This document shows positions 35,114 to 46,349 of a stretch of 64,000 nt of DNA, piece after piece. The DNA is from Plasmodium brasilianum (lineage: Eukaryota; Apicomplexa; Aconoidasida; Haemosporida; Plasmodiidae). The notes under the pieces are model-generated. The model saw only the letters and a list, made by a program, of their open reading frames with translations, did no database searches and was not told where the DNA came from. Position numbers and translations under genes: made by a program. How positions within the stretch are numbered: the first letter of the stretch is position 1; each line of letters starts with the position of its first letter. The stretch is from assembly GCF_023973825.1 (NCBI RefSeq), contig NC_090122.1:1995130-2059129 (forward strand), in the 5' to 3' direction.

Positions 35114-36621
35114 ATATTATGTGTGAGCATGTTTGTGTATATGGATGTGGGGATACATAAACCTAAATACATGTTCCCTCACTAGCGCACTGCAGCACTC
35201 ACATATGCATGTGCTATAACAAGCGCGCGTGTTTAGGGGAGCGTTTATGCTTACAATTATACATTTATTAGCTATTCTTTTTGCAAAAATTTACCACGAA
35301 TAGGGAGTAATTTGAAACGCACCGGGCTACTCAGGAGGTATTATGGTACTTTATCCTCGTTGCATACAAATATATGCACAGTGCCGATGACAAACAAGGT
35401 TCATATATATATGTATGTACTAGTATGTATATATATATATATATATATGTACATGTATGTATATGTACGTATATGTATGTAAATTCATGTATGTGTATTT
35501 ATTTATGTGATAAAAAAATACATCAAATGATAACAAAAGAAAAAAAAAAGAAGCATTTATATGTTAAAACCAAAGAACAACCGCGATGGAGGGTATTCCC
35601 TTTGCGTGCAGTTTGTATTATGCACTTCGGGGGAGCTATGCTTTTTTATCTTTTTTTTTTTTTTTTTTACTTTCTTTCAACTACGTAAAGGTATACATAA
35701 TGTGCTTTTAAATTTGCTTGTTCGCATGTACACATATACAGCGTTATGTACATATATGCACATATATATATATGCATATATATTCATACGTTTGTACATT
35801 AATACATTAGTACGTTCATGTATCAGCCCATACATGCACTTATGATTACTCGTCATTCACATAAAATGCATTATTCCTATTTAATATATACTTTTCATCA
35901 GTGGAAAATTCTTTTTTTTTACGTTTAATCGTAAACATGTTTTCTAAACTATTAATTTAATAACGTTCTAGCATTATCTTTATAAAACGCGTTCAGCAGT
36001 TCTTTAATTATTACTACGAATTTATCATTTTTTTTTAATTTTTAAGCTACGAATATTGTTTAATATGGTTTAGTACGGTTAAAATATGGTTTAATATTTT
36101 TTTTTTATTTTTTTTTTTTGATTAGTAAAATTGATTAACCTTAAGATTTATACGCATTAAATGTATGCAAATTGGCAATGTTGGTTTTATCGGATTTTCC
36201 TTTTTGCTTACTATAACCTGACCTTCATACGAACAAACGTATATGCATATATATATGTATACACTTACATTTGCATATATGTACATGTGGATATATGTAC
36301 AAATGCTTTTTACACTCCTCTTTTTAGTACTGTTTTTTGTGAGTTCATTTGGCGCATTTACAAACATCGTCTTACGAAGCGTATCTTTTGTAGTGTTTAT
36401 AATAAATATATATGCACATATATATATATATATATATAAGTTTATGTTTATTTATTTATTTTTTTCATTTTTCCATTTTATTTTTACATTTTATTTTTCC
36501 ATCTTATTTTTTCTTTTTATTTTTCCCCTTTTTATTATTCTTCGCGTAATTTTCACGTACACAATTATGATACACATATAAATTGTACGCGTATACATAA
36601 ATGCATACATAAGTACACATG

Positions 36622-36660
<39 letters not shown>

Positions 36661-37046
36661 AACGTGTTGGATGTTTTCTCTTACTATAAAAATTAATAAT
36701 TTTGTAAGAACTTTATTGTAACTCCCATATTTTTCTTTTCTTTTTTTCTTTCCTCATCGTTTGAACAATTCGTAATAATTTAAAATTTAAGAATATAGTT
36801 TCACATACATAATTTTACCTTAAAATGTATTGGATAAAATAAGATGATATCACTACAGTGTTAGAAGAACGTTAATAAAATAAGAGATGCAGAAAAATTG
36901 TATAAATACATAACTGGAAAGTTTAGAGGGCCATTCAATTTTTTTAATTTTTATTTTAAAAAAAATGTGTTATATTTTTTTTCTCCCCTGTTATCAAATA
37001 AACATAACGAAGTTATCATCGCATAAGGAATCCGTTTACCGTTGTG

Positions 37047-37164
37047 CTGAATGGGCCAATTAGTCCATAATTTATACATAGTCACTTAACAAATAAATGA
37101 CTAAACTGAATGGACCAATTAGTCCATAATTTATACATAGTCACTTAACAAATAAGTGACTAAA
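37047..37164. repeat. 59-base perfect-length tandem duplication
   Basis: Two adjacent 59-base copies (37047-37105 and 37106-37164) begin CTGAATGG(G/A)CCAATTAGTC. They differ at only two positions. This looks like a recent single duplication in unique DNA. Confidence 0.9.
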
Positions 37165-37771
37165 GGTGTGCATATATGTGTATGCGTGTATATGTACGTG
37201 TGTGTATGTGCATATAGTTGTGTATATTTGTGTACATTTACTCATATGGGCATATGTATGCACCGTAAGCAAAATTAACAGATACTACACATTGTGGCAT
37301 ACAAGTTTTTTTGTTCTTCCTCATCTTTTTATCTATAAAAGAGCTACACAGAAAACACATTTAGTCAATTTAAATAGAACTAGTCTTGTTTGTTTAGTAC
37401 TGTATTTTTAAGATGGAACGAATAGGGGAAAAAAATAAATAAATAAAAAGAAGTAAAAATTTAGGCAAACATGTAGCCAAAAATTTATTTAACATATTTT
37501 TCATTCTGCGCACATAGGAAAATCAGATTACCTACGAACTAGCAAAGCGAATCCTTCACATTTTTTAAGTTAATATGGTACACATACACATAAAATAATT
37601 TATGCATAAATTTAAAAAACAAATCATATTAATTGTGAGATGGCTCAACTGAAATAAATTTGTGTAATGTTTATTTTCAAATAATATTTATCCATAAAAT
37701 AATAAAATACCCATTAAAATTTTTTTTTTTTTTGCTATATTTGAGTAGAAACAGTTCATTAAGCAAACAAA

Positions 37772-37785
37772 TTTGAAAAAAAAAG

Positions 37786-37840
<55 letters not shown>

Positions 37841-37984
37841 AAAAAAAAGAAAAAAAGAAAAAAAGAAAAAAAGAAAAAATGAAAAAAAGAAAAAAAGAAA
37901 AAAAGAAAAAAAGAAAAAAAGAAAAAAAGAAAAAAGGAAAAAAAGTAAAAAAGAAAAAATGAAAAAAAGAAAAAAAAGAAACAT
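37772..37984. repeat. 53-base poly-A run followed by GAAAAA(A) repeats
   Basis: After a short GAAAAAAAAG lead there is an uninterrupted run of about 53 A's (37786-37838), then about 20 units of GAAAAA/GAAAAAA to 37984. All forward frames read poly-Lys and all reverse frames poly-Phe, so nothing here is coding. Confidence 0.9.
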
Positions 37985-38675
37985 TTAAAAAAAAATTTAT
38001 TACAAAGAGGTTACTGGTCTGCGCGCGTAAATATACATACACACAAACGTACACAACCATACGTACACACATCCGCCCACCAAAACACTCATATATATAC
38101 TTACATATATGATATTCATTTATTATTTTCCACTTCAACGCTGCTGTAACGGTACACACACATGAAAAATGAAGAACATATTGTAATAGAAAAAAGGTAA
38201 ATTAAAAAAACATATCCTTTTTTCCTTATCTTATTTCTGATTGTATCATCTTCTAAGTGTTTTATGTTTCAGCTATTAGTATCACCATTTATTTGAATAA
38301 AGATGCGTAGGTATGTATACGATGTGAAAGGTCGGGAAAAACGCTATATGTACAGTTGTTTGCATTTCCGTTCAAAGGGGTAACTACATATATACGTACA
38401 TACATACAAATATGTGTGTATGTATGTACATATATATATGTTTGGATATATGTACACATGTATGTATCTACGTATGTAAGTTTATTTGTTTTCCCCTTTT
38501 ATTTTGAACACGTCGTTTGAACACTCTTCTAGCAATATGAAAGACACAATATAAATCAACGAGTATGGAAAAAGGAAAAGAGGTAAATAAATGAATAACG
38601 CTAATTATTCCAACGTTGTGCATGTATTCATACGTAGCTCTTCAGTAGGTACAATCGTCACTCCGTCTTTGTAGT

Positions 38676-38818
38676 TGCATTAGCATTAGCATTAGCATTA
38701 GCATTAGCATTAGCATTAGCATTTGCTTTTGCTTTTGCTTTTGCTTTTTCTTTTGCTTTTTCTTTTGCTTTTGCTTTTGCTTTTTCTTTTGCTTTTGCTT
38801 TTGCTTTTGCTTTCGCTT
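38676..38818. repeat. Hexamer array (GCATTA)n then (GCTTTT)n
   Basis: About eight GCATTA units are followed by about 16 units of GCTTTT (some CTTTTT), then a T run to 38845. The array lies 35-200 bases downstream of the kinase stop codon, so it is probably in the 3' UTR. Confidence 0.9.
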
Positions 38819-38879
38819 TTTTTTTTTTTTTTTTTTTTTTTTTTTGTCCTCTCCTCCTCGTAACCTCTTTTTAAAAATA

Positions 38880-41800
38880 CTAATTCGTTAACTGAAATTT
38901 AGCACTAGTCTGGATATACCTAGTTTTTTCTTGTTTTCGATGCCTTTGTAATGTACTTTTATCTCGTGAAGTTAATCTATATTCTGTATTAAAAGAGTCG
39001 ACAATGTTATCCTTATTAGAGGAGTAATAGTGTAGATCAAAATCGCTATAATCATACGTAGTAGAACTAGACGTTTTTATAAAATTTTCCTTAACATTCC
39101 CATCTAATGGAATTAACAATTTTGCGTAATTATTAATATTATTATTCATAATGTGAATGACATTTGCCTTATTATAACTGTTACTACTACTGTTATTGTT
39201 TGTGTTACCACTTAAATCAGTATTACCAGTACTGTTCCTATCGTCGCTATCATTCGTATTAGTGCAGCAATTACTGTTCTTTTCTAAACACGTGTGGGTA
39301 CTTACAGCGTATTCATTTTTCTCTTCATTAAATAGTTTTTGCTCCGCTCTATTGAGATGCAAAAAGACATCTTGGTTCCTTTGATTATTTACCAGATGTA
39401 CATTCATTGAATCTTCATCACTGTTCATACACCTTAACAGCTTTTTACTTTTTAATAATTTCTCTTTGGAAGTACAGTTTTCAAGTATGCCATTTTTATT
39501 CTCGAATTTTTCTTTCAACTTTAGAAAAGGATTTGTGAGATTTATTATATTTTTTTCTATTGTATTTTTTTTCCTTTCATTGTTTAAATCGTTAAACGAC
39601 TTTACGCATTTTATAAATTTCGTATTTTCATCCTTTCCATAGCTCCTACATCTACTGTTAGTGAAGCTATTTTCATTATTACTGCGATTGGTATAACTAC
39701 ATTTGTCATTTTTACTACTATTATTACTGCTACTGTTATGTCTGCTTCCAACCGTACTGCTTACATTGTTGATGTTTTCCTCATTGCTGGTATCACAAGT
39801 AGCAACATAGGACGAGGTGACAACCTTTTCCCTATTGTCATTGTATAATTCACTTAATCTTAATGAACTTCCTACATATGATTCATTGGTTAAACATTTT
39901 TTTTTATTAATAAATACATTTTGTTTTGCGTTGTAGTTTGCTTTGTCACGGTCCATTTTGTCGAAGTATTTTAAGTTTGAAATGTCTGTACCATTACTAT
40001 GAACACTACCGCTAGTGATTCTGTTATTACCTTTACTGAATCCTTTATTTCCAATACTGATTCCACTATTTCCACTGCCAATATCGTTAGTACCACTATT
40101 ACCCCCCCTTGTGTTGTTCATAAAGTTGTTAATAATAACATCGTTTGTGTCCGAATGGGTGTTATTACTATTATTCAGATGGTAGTATAAGGGGCGATCT
40201 CTTAACGAGTCTCTATTCTTTTCATATGTATTTAACAGATCTATAAACTTTTTTGAATTTTCACTCTTGCACGCATCCCGGATGCTCTCATTCTTCTTAC
40301 CACTGCCATTATAGTTGCTGTTGCTGTTACTGTTGCTGTTGCTGTTGCTGTTACTGTTGCTGTTACTGTTGCTGTTGCTGTTGCTGTTACTGTTGCTGTT
40401 GCTGTTACTAATGCATTTACCATTGCATTTACCATTGCATTTGCCAATGCATTTACCATTGCATTTGTCATTGCATTTGTCATTGCATTTGCCATTGCAT
40501 TTGTCATTGCATTTGCCATTGCATTTGCCATTGCATTTACCATTGCATTTGTCATTGCATTTGCCATTGCATTTACCATTTCTGCTAATACTACAGAAAC
40601 CATTGCTGTTATTACTGCAATTATCATTATTGTTATTATCCTTATTGCTGCTCTTTTCATCATTAATGCACTTCTTGTACGAGATATTTATTTTTTCCGA
40701 ATGGTCATTACTAACACCCTCTTTTTCCATATCACTGACGACATAATTTTCACTCGGAGATGTTTTTTTGGTCAATACTGAAAATTTATAATCACAGATA
40801 TCATATTTCGTAGTTCCTCTATTTCCGTAATTAATACTCTTGTTATTGTTAATGTTATTTGAATGTATTTTTGTTCCGATTCTACTATTTATTAAAATTT
40901 TATTGACATGTTGGCCTATATCATTGTTTCTATCTTTAGTATTCTTACTACATTTGGCAATCTTCCTATCCTCACCTTTTAGATTCTTCCTTATATACTC
41001 TTTTACCTCATTATTGTTAAGTATACCCATTTTATAATTAAGGAAAATATTTCCAACATGATTAAACGCTTTATTTGTTATTTTCGTTTTCAGGTTTACA
41101 CTATCTTTCTGGTCAAGTAAATAATTTTTCTTTTTATTCATAAATTTATCTTTCATTATTTCCTCTTTTCTATTATTAATATGGTCATTTATTGTATTAT
41201 CTTGATAGAGCTCTGTATTATTGATGTAATTTTTGCAGTAATTTTTTTTAGATCCATTTTCTAATACATATTTGTAAACATCATCAAAATTTTGGAGGTT
41301 AGAACAGCTAGCTAGATCATCATTCTTATCATTTTTGTTGATATAAGTCTTCGGATGAATGGTGACAAAATCCAAAGATTCTCTGTTTTTATTTGTATTA
41401 GGTCTATGAAGATGGTCATCATACATATCTGTGTTTGCCAAGGTGTTCAACTTGCTATTATCATCATTACCATCATCATTATCATCATCATTGTTGCCAT
41501 CCCCTACCCCTTGTGCAACTTTCGTTTCACCTCGTAAAAAAGTACATTCTTTATTTATAGTTTTTAACAAAGTATTTTCATCATTACTGGTATTGGCTTC
41601 TAATTTGTGATGGATATCGGTTTTATCAACTTCATTATATGCAGATAAACAGGAAGGGTTAGTCTTTTTTTTATATGTAAGTGAGTTATCAAAATATAGT
41701 TTTCCTTTCTTTTTATTTATTTTGTTCTCAATTTTTTCCTTTAATTTTATGTCCAAAGAATTTTCCAAACTACTAACAGAATGCTTTCCTTTTTGATTGT

Positions 41801-44800
41801 TTATGTATATTGGAAATTTATCCATATTTAAGTTGATATTATGAATGGCACCACTTTGCTTGATGAGAAGTTCTTCATATCTGTGTTTCTGATTCTCCTC
41901 CACTACATTACAGTTGCTACTGTTAACGATTTCTCTGTTGTTACTGCTTCCAATGCTGTTGCCACTTCCACAGTGGTTACAATATCCACTATTACAAATA
42001 CCAACGGTCTTTCCTTTCATCTCACTTAAACTCATTTCATACAAATTATTTAAATTCTTCTTTAACTTTTTTTTTAACTCTTTCGAATTTTCTAATAACG
42101 AATGTATTTCGTCTGAAAAGGAGTCCTTCTGCTTATTGGACTTTTTATTTTGAACTAACTTTTCGTTAATGTTAAAGTTCTTGGTATATATTTTAATATA
42201 ATTTTCCTCCTCACCTTCATCGTCACTCGGTTGTTCAATGTGCATTTCTCCATACTGTTCACTTTTCCCCTTATTTTTCCCTCCATCCTGCCCTACACTC
42301 TTCTCTTCATTCTGTCCTATATTCTTCCCTTCATTATACCCTTCACTTTTCCCTCTGGTTAAGTTCTTTCTTTGCTTCACTGTACTACTCGTGTGAGGAT
42401 CTTTCTCGTGAACGTTCGTTTTGTATACTTCACCTATTTGGTTAATTTTGCCAATATCACTAATTTTTCCAATTTTTTCATTTTGACCAATTTCGTTCAT
42501 TTGTCCAACTTTGTTTGTTGTGTCCATCCAATTTATTTTCTCTATTAGGCTGTTCCTCATTAGATCCTTGGGCATACTTAAATTTCTGGACTCACTAAAA
42601 TTAAGAAAGGTATCTTCAATGTTTTCTAAGTAATTCACCTCCACGTTATTCAGTGACAACTGCGTTTGTTTCTTTTGTTCTTGATCTTTTTCTGTTCCAA
42701 ATAACTTGTTCATCTTATTATCAATTTCATTTTTACATTTTCGAAAGTATTCCTCTGTTTCTACCTTATTAACTGAAGCATGTAAGTCTTTTTTTGTAAA
42801 AGTATTTAGCTCTTTAGTGTTGTTAATACCTTTGTTTCTATCAGTTTTAATTGTTAATTCTTTCTTCAATAAATGGTTAATATTTTCAATATTTTTAAAA
42901 AGATGTACATTTTTTTTTTTTTTTTCGTTATAATTCACAAAATTGTTTGTCACACGAGTACTGTAATATTTATCTCGAATATTCTTAACGTCGTCATTTT
43001 TTTTTTTGCTGTTAACATTTTTGTTATCTTTTACGTAAATACTATGATTATTCTTGTTATCTAAGGTCTGATCGTTGTTATGCTCTTCTTTGTTACTACT
43101 GTCATCATCGTCGTCCTCATCATTCTCGTCATTACCATCATTGTCGTTATCGTCTTCGTCATTATCATCTTCGTCATCATCTTCATCTTCTTCTTCATCG
43201 TCATCCTCATCATTATCATCATTATCATCATCGTCGTCATTGTCGTCATTGTCGTTATCATTATCATCGTTATAGTCATCTTCTACAACTTCCACCTCTA
43301 CCGGATCTTTCACCCCCTCCACCCTATCCATAATAACACAATTTTTACCCCCTTGTTCCTTACCCCAATCAGACTCCTCATTTTTGTCCTTATTTTCCCC
43401 TAGATCAGTATAAAAATCTTTATTTTTGTTAATATCTAAAAAGTTAATATTTTTTGTTTCGTCCTTTTTACCGCTTAGCAAGTTTCCGTTTTGCTTTTTA
43501 CGCCCATATTTTCTACTTATATTAATAACATCATCCTCATCATTTATAATAATAGCGTCGTTTTTATTCATAACGATTTTTTCTCCCTTCTTTCTACAGC
43601 ATTTATCCTTAACATTTTCAAAATTATCATTAATAATAAAAATTTCCTTTTTTGCTTCTCCGTCGTTCGGGCTAGTGATAATTCCAAACTTGGGAAGCAC
43701 GCTATTGGAATTATTACTACAACACATATTATAGCCTGTATCACTGCGACCATTACTTCGGCCATTATTACGATCGTCATCATTGATATGGTTTTGTTTT
43801 AGTGCACCACTGCTATCTCTACCCTGAGTAGCTTTCATGTCATTACTTTTGCTAATAGGCGGATCGTTTTTTTTCATGGAGCAGCAGTTAATTCTATTTT
43901 TAAAATTGTTCTTCATCATATAATAAAGAATTTCATAGTCGTTTTTTAGACAAGAATGCGTATATTTGCTGTTTTTGTCCTTTTGATAATCTACACCTGT
44001 AACTACAGTTGCTTTGTTTTGGTTACCACTTCCGCAGTTATTTATGCTGTGATTTCCTATCCCATGATTTCCTAGCCCATGATTGTCTATCCCATTGTTA
44101 ATAATTCCACCGTTACCACTTCCACTTCCATTCCCACATTCACTTTCACTGTTATCTATACCATAGGTAGCTACTCCATTAACGCTACTACTCATTTTAG
44201 ATGCAGCAATGCCCTCCCTATCGAGCTCATTAATTCTGTTAATTTTACCATTAGAAATAGAAGAGATATTTTTAAAAAAATTCCAATTATTTGATAGCAA
44301 GTAAATCCACCTACTTTTTACCTTTTCATGCCATAAAAATTTCGAATTTTGCAAACTAAAATTATTTAACATTTCAGTGACCCAAGGATGGTCCAACACA
44401 TTCTGTAAACTTAATCGTCCACTAGGATTTGATGAAGTTAATTTAACAAATAAATCCCATGCTTTTAAGTTTTCTCTAAATCTACTAGGAGGTTTAGAAT
44501 GTCTTAAATTATGCACTGTTTTTAAAATAGTTTGTGCAATTTTCGAACATTCTATACCTTTTTGTCTACATACAAATCTACCAGATATAAATAAAATCAT
44601 ATTCATACCAAGAGCATAATTATCAATTTTTTCAGTCATAGGACCTGTATTTCTTAACACTTCAGGAGGATTAATTTCTAAAGTTCCTGGCCATTCTGTT
44701 GGATGTAAATTACAAGAATCAATATGTTCAGACCATCCAAAATCTGCTATAACAATTCTTTTATTATCATATCTTAAAATATTTGTTGGTTTCAAGTCTC

Positions 44801-45512
44801 TATGAACTATATTCATATCTTGAATAAACCACATTCCTTGTAGTAGTTGTATAAAATATAAAAAGGCTTCACTCATATTACTGGACAAATTTTCTTTCCA
44901 TAATGTACCATCATTCGCATAATCTTGTATAAGTATCCATCCCTCTTTTCCTCCTATCACTTTATGTAATTTTATTACACCTGGACATTGGCATATGGAT
45001 AAGTTAATTATCTCTTTTGTAAACATTTCTACTATTCTATTAAATGATTCTTGTGGGAATTGATTTGGTTGTAATAATTTAGCTGCGAAAATTTCATTTG
45101 TTATTTTATGCTTTACTTTCCATACCTGTGCATATGTCCCTTTCCCTAAATTACTTAACACTATATAATCTTTAAAACAACTATCATTTGTTCTTATTAT
45201 TCTTATCTGATTATGTAACACACTTGGTAACTGCAAAACGTCATTGTTGCTCGACAAGTTAGAGCCTATCTTTATTTCATCGGTTTTCCTATTTTTTATG
45301 TGATTTTTTTTGTAAAGTTTTTCCGCATGTTCGTCGCTTTCTTTACCATTGTTATTCATGATGTTGTTAATACCATTGTTGTTACTAATATTATTAATAT
45401 TATTGTTATTGGTACTATTATTTATACTAATAGTATTGTTGTTGATATTATTGTGATTATTGTAACTGTTATTGTTTAACGTTTTAACACTTTTTTTGTT
45501 TGAAAAATCCAT
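38880..45512 (-). CDS. Large Ser/Thr protein kinase with Aurora-like activation segment
   Basis: This is a single exon of 2210 residues with the kinase domain at about residues 117-380 and a vast low-complexity tail. Catalytic residues are complete: GKGTYAQV loop (123-130, third Gly replaced by Ala), Lys145 (FAAK), Glu167 (KEI), HRD 237-239 with KPTN, and DFG 257-259. The activation segment reads DFGWSEHID and GTLEINPPEV, so the APE motif is PPE. DFGWS and GTL..PPE are hallmarks of Aurora and closely related mitotic kinases. The rest is Asn/Lys-rich, with an acidic Asp/Glu block (about 746-807), a tandem Asn-Gly/Asp-Lys-Cys repeat (about 1646-1699) and a Ser-Asn repeat (about 1701-1731). No transmembrane or export signal is seen. 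Assignment to a named Aurora-related kinase (ARK) would need a tree, so I leave the symbol blank. Confidence 0.9.
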   Translation of the reverse strand: MDFSNKKSVKTLNNNSYNNHNNINNNTISINNSTNNNNINNISNNNGINNIMNNNGKESDEHAEKLYKKNHIKNRKTDEIKIGSNLSSNNDVLQLPSVLHNQIRIIRTNDSCFKDYIVLSNLGKGTYAQVWKVKHKITNEIFAAKLLQPNQFPQESFNRIVEMFTKEIINLSICQCPGVIKLHKVIGGKEGWILIQDYANDGTLWKENLSSNMSEAFLYFIQLLQGMWFIQDMNIVHRDLKPTNILRYDNKRIVIADFGWSEHIDSCNLHPTEWPGTLEINPPEVLRNTGPMTEKIDNYALGMNMILFISGRFVCRQKGIECSKIAQTILKTVHNLRHSKPPSRFRENLKAWDLFVKLTSSNPSGRLSLQNVLDHPWVTEMLNNFSLQNSKFLWHEKVKSRWIYLLSNNWNFFKNISSISNGKINRINELDREGIAASKMSSSVNGVATYGIDNSESECGNGSGSGNGGIINNGIDNHGLGNHGIGNHSINNCGSGNQNKATVVTGVDYQKDKNSKYTHSCLKNDYEILYYMMKNNFKNRINCCSMKKNDPPISKSNDMKATQGRDSSGALKQNHINDDDRNNGRSNGRSDTGYNMCCSNNSNSVLPKFGIITSPNDGEAKKEIFIINDNFENVKDKCCRKKGEKIVMNKNDAIIINDEDDVINISRKYGRKKQNGNLLSGKKDETKNINFLDINKNKDFYTDLGENKDKNEESDWGKEQGGKNCVIMDRVEGVKDPVEVEVVEDDYNDDNDNDNDDNDDDDDNDDNDEDDDEEEDEDDDEDDNDEDDNDNDGNDENDEDDDDDSSNKEEHNNDQTLDNKNNHSIYVKDNKNVNSKKKNDDVKNIRDKYYSTRVTNNFVNYNEKKKKNVHLFKNIENINHLLKKELTIKTDRNKGINNTKELNTFTKKDLHASVNKVETEEYFRKCKNEIDNKMNKLFGTEKDQEQKKQTQLSLNNVEVNYLENIEDTFLNFSESRNLSMPKDLMRNSLIEKINWMDTTNKVGQMNEIGQNEKIGKISDIGKINQIGEVYKTNVHEKDPHTSSTVKQRKNLTRGKSEGYNEGKNIGQNEEKSVGQDGGKNKGKSEQYGEMHIEQPSDDEGEEENYIKIYTKNFNINEKLVQNKKSNKQKDSFSDEIHSLLENSKELKKKLKKNLNNLYEMSLSEMKGKTVGICNSGYCNHCGSGNSIGSSNNREIVNSSNCNVVEENQKHRYEELLIKQSGAIHNINLNMDKFPIYINNQKGKHSVSSLENSLDIKLKEKIENKINKKKGKLYFDNSLTYKKKTNPSCLSAYNEVDKTDIHHKLEANTSNDENTLLKTINKECTFLRGETKVAQGVGDGNNDDDNDDGNDDNSKLNTLANTDMYDDHLHRPNTNKNRESLDFVTIHPKTYINKNDKNDDLASCSNLQNFDDVYKYVLENGSKKNYCKNYINNTELYQDNTINDHINNRKEEIMKDKFMNKKKNYLLDQKDSVNLKTKITNKAFNHVGNIFLNYKMGILNNNEVKEYIRKNLKGEDRKIAKCSKNTKDRNNDIGQHVNKILINSRIGTKIHSNNINNNKSINYGNRGTTKYDICDYKFSVLTKKTSPSENYVVSDMEKEGVSNDHSEKINISYKKCINDEKSSNKDNNNNDNCSNNSNGFCSISRNGKCNGKCNDKCNGKCNGKCNGKCNDKCNGKCNDKCNDKCNGKCIGKCNGKCNGKCISNSNSNSNSNSNSNSNSNSNSNSNSNSNSNSNYNGSGKKNESIRDACKSENSKKFIDLLNTYEKNRDSLRDRPLYYHLNNSNNTHSDTNDVIINNFMNNTRGGNSGTNDIGSGNSGISIGNKGFSKGNNRITSGSVHSNGTDISNLKYFDKMDRDKANYNAKQNVFINKKKCLTNESYVGSSLRLSELYNDNREKVVTSSYVATCDTSNEENINNVSSTVGSRHNSSSNNSSKNDKCSYTNRSNNENSFTNSRCRSYGKDENTKFIKCVKSFNDLNNERKKNTIEKNIINLTNPFLKLKEKFENKNGILENCTSKEKLLKSKKLLRCMNSDEDSMNVHLVNNQRNQDVFLHLNRAEQKLFNEEKNEYAVSTHTCLEKNSNCCTNTNDSDDRNSTGNTDLSGNTNNNSSSNSYNKANVIHIMNNNINNYAKLLIPLDGNVKENFIKTSSSTTYDYSDFDLHYYSSNKDNIVDSFNTEYRLTSRDKSTLQRHRKQEKTRYIQTSAKFQLTN
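40318..40580 (-). repeat. Coding (Ser-Asn)n and (Asn-Gly-Lys-Cys)n repeats in the kinase tail
   Basis: Two adjacent in-frame arrays are present: 12-base units encoding Cys-Asn-Gly/Asp-Lys (about 14 copies, 40411-40580), then 6-base units encoding Asn-Ser (about 15 copies, 40318-40410). The first places a Cys every four residues, which is unusual for Plasmodium low-complexity sequence. Confidence 0.9.
43085..43275 (-). repeat. Coding Asp/Glu/Asn-rich triplet tract in the kinase
   Basis: GAT/GAC/GAA/AAT codons encode about 60 almost exclusively acidic or Asn residues. Open frames on the opposite strand here are poly-Ser or Ile/Val shadows. Confidence 0.85.
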
Positions 45513-45526
45513 ATTTTTTTTTCCTT

Positions 45527-45561
<35 letters not shown>

Positions 45562-46307
45562 CAAGAAGTGTTCTCTATATTGTTAGCACTAACGGACTGT
45601 CCAGTCGTCTACCGCTGCAAACGTTTTTGAATTGCGTAATACCTGTAATGATGTGCGAACAGACGCATATGCATTCACATATATATATATATATATATTT
45701 ATACTTATTCTATTAAATAAATTCTTCCGTTATATATGGGCACCTTTCTAAATACTTACGCGCATACACGCACATATATATGTACATAAACAATTACATA
45801 TATAAATAATTACATACATATATGCGCATTTATTACTGTAACTTCTGCTTCTGCTGTACCTTATTTCTGTAATTTTTCTGACTCATGAATATATGTATAT
45901 TACAACTTTTAATTATTTAACATTCAACCAAAATATTAGCATAACTCTTGTACTCTTTTTTGTATTTTGATGCTGTAATCAAGTGTCCATAGAGTGCTTC
46001 TGTATTTGTACTCTTTAACAATATATTTCTGTGTTGTATTACTACCCCTTTCGATTCTTTGTAATGTACTTGCTTACTTTCCTTTCTCATTCAGTATATT
46101 TTAATAGTTAGAATTATTTTATTTTAGATATAATCATGCATGCGTATGTGGATATGGGCGAATTTGCATGTATATATGTATACGTAGATGTGTATATTTT
46201 TTTCTTTCTATTTTATCCTCCTCAGGATATGATTTCTACATATATGCAGATAAGCAAATGGAATCAATAAATGTATTAGTCAAATTAATAAAATGATCAT
46301 ACATAAA

Positions 46308-46349
<42 letters not shown>

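Larger units (their letters stand above)
34779..38879. other. Long intergenic region between coatomer gamma and the kinase
   Basis: These 4.1 kb hold the promoter of coatomer gamma on the left and the 3' flank of the kinase on the right. They contain a 52-base minisatellite (34861-35113), (TA)n near 36419 and 36628, a 59-base duplication (37047-37164), a 53-base poly-A run followed by GAAAAA repeats (37772-37984), and GCATTA/GCTTTT hexamers (38676-38818). Two islands with coding character on more than one frame (about 36120-36440 and 37266-37412) cannot be resolved into a gene by eye. Confidence 0.5.

Noticed and set aside
40241..40746. Open frames of 140-143 codons reading poly-Leu (plus) and Ala/Met/Asn (minus)
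   Set aside because: They are alternate-frame shadows of the Ser-Asn and Cys-repeat parts of the kinase.
43075..43403. Plus-strand poly-Ser and Ile/Val-rich frames
   Set aside because: They are the antisense of the acidic tract of the kinase.
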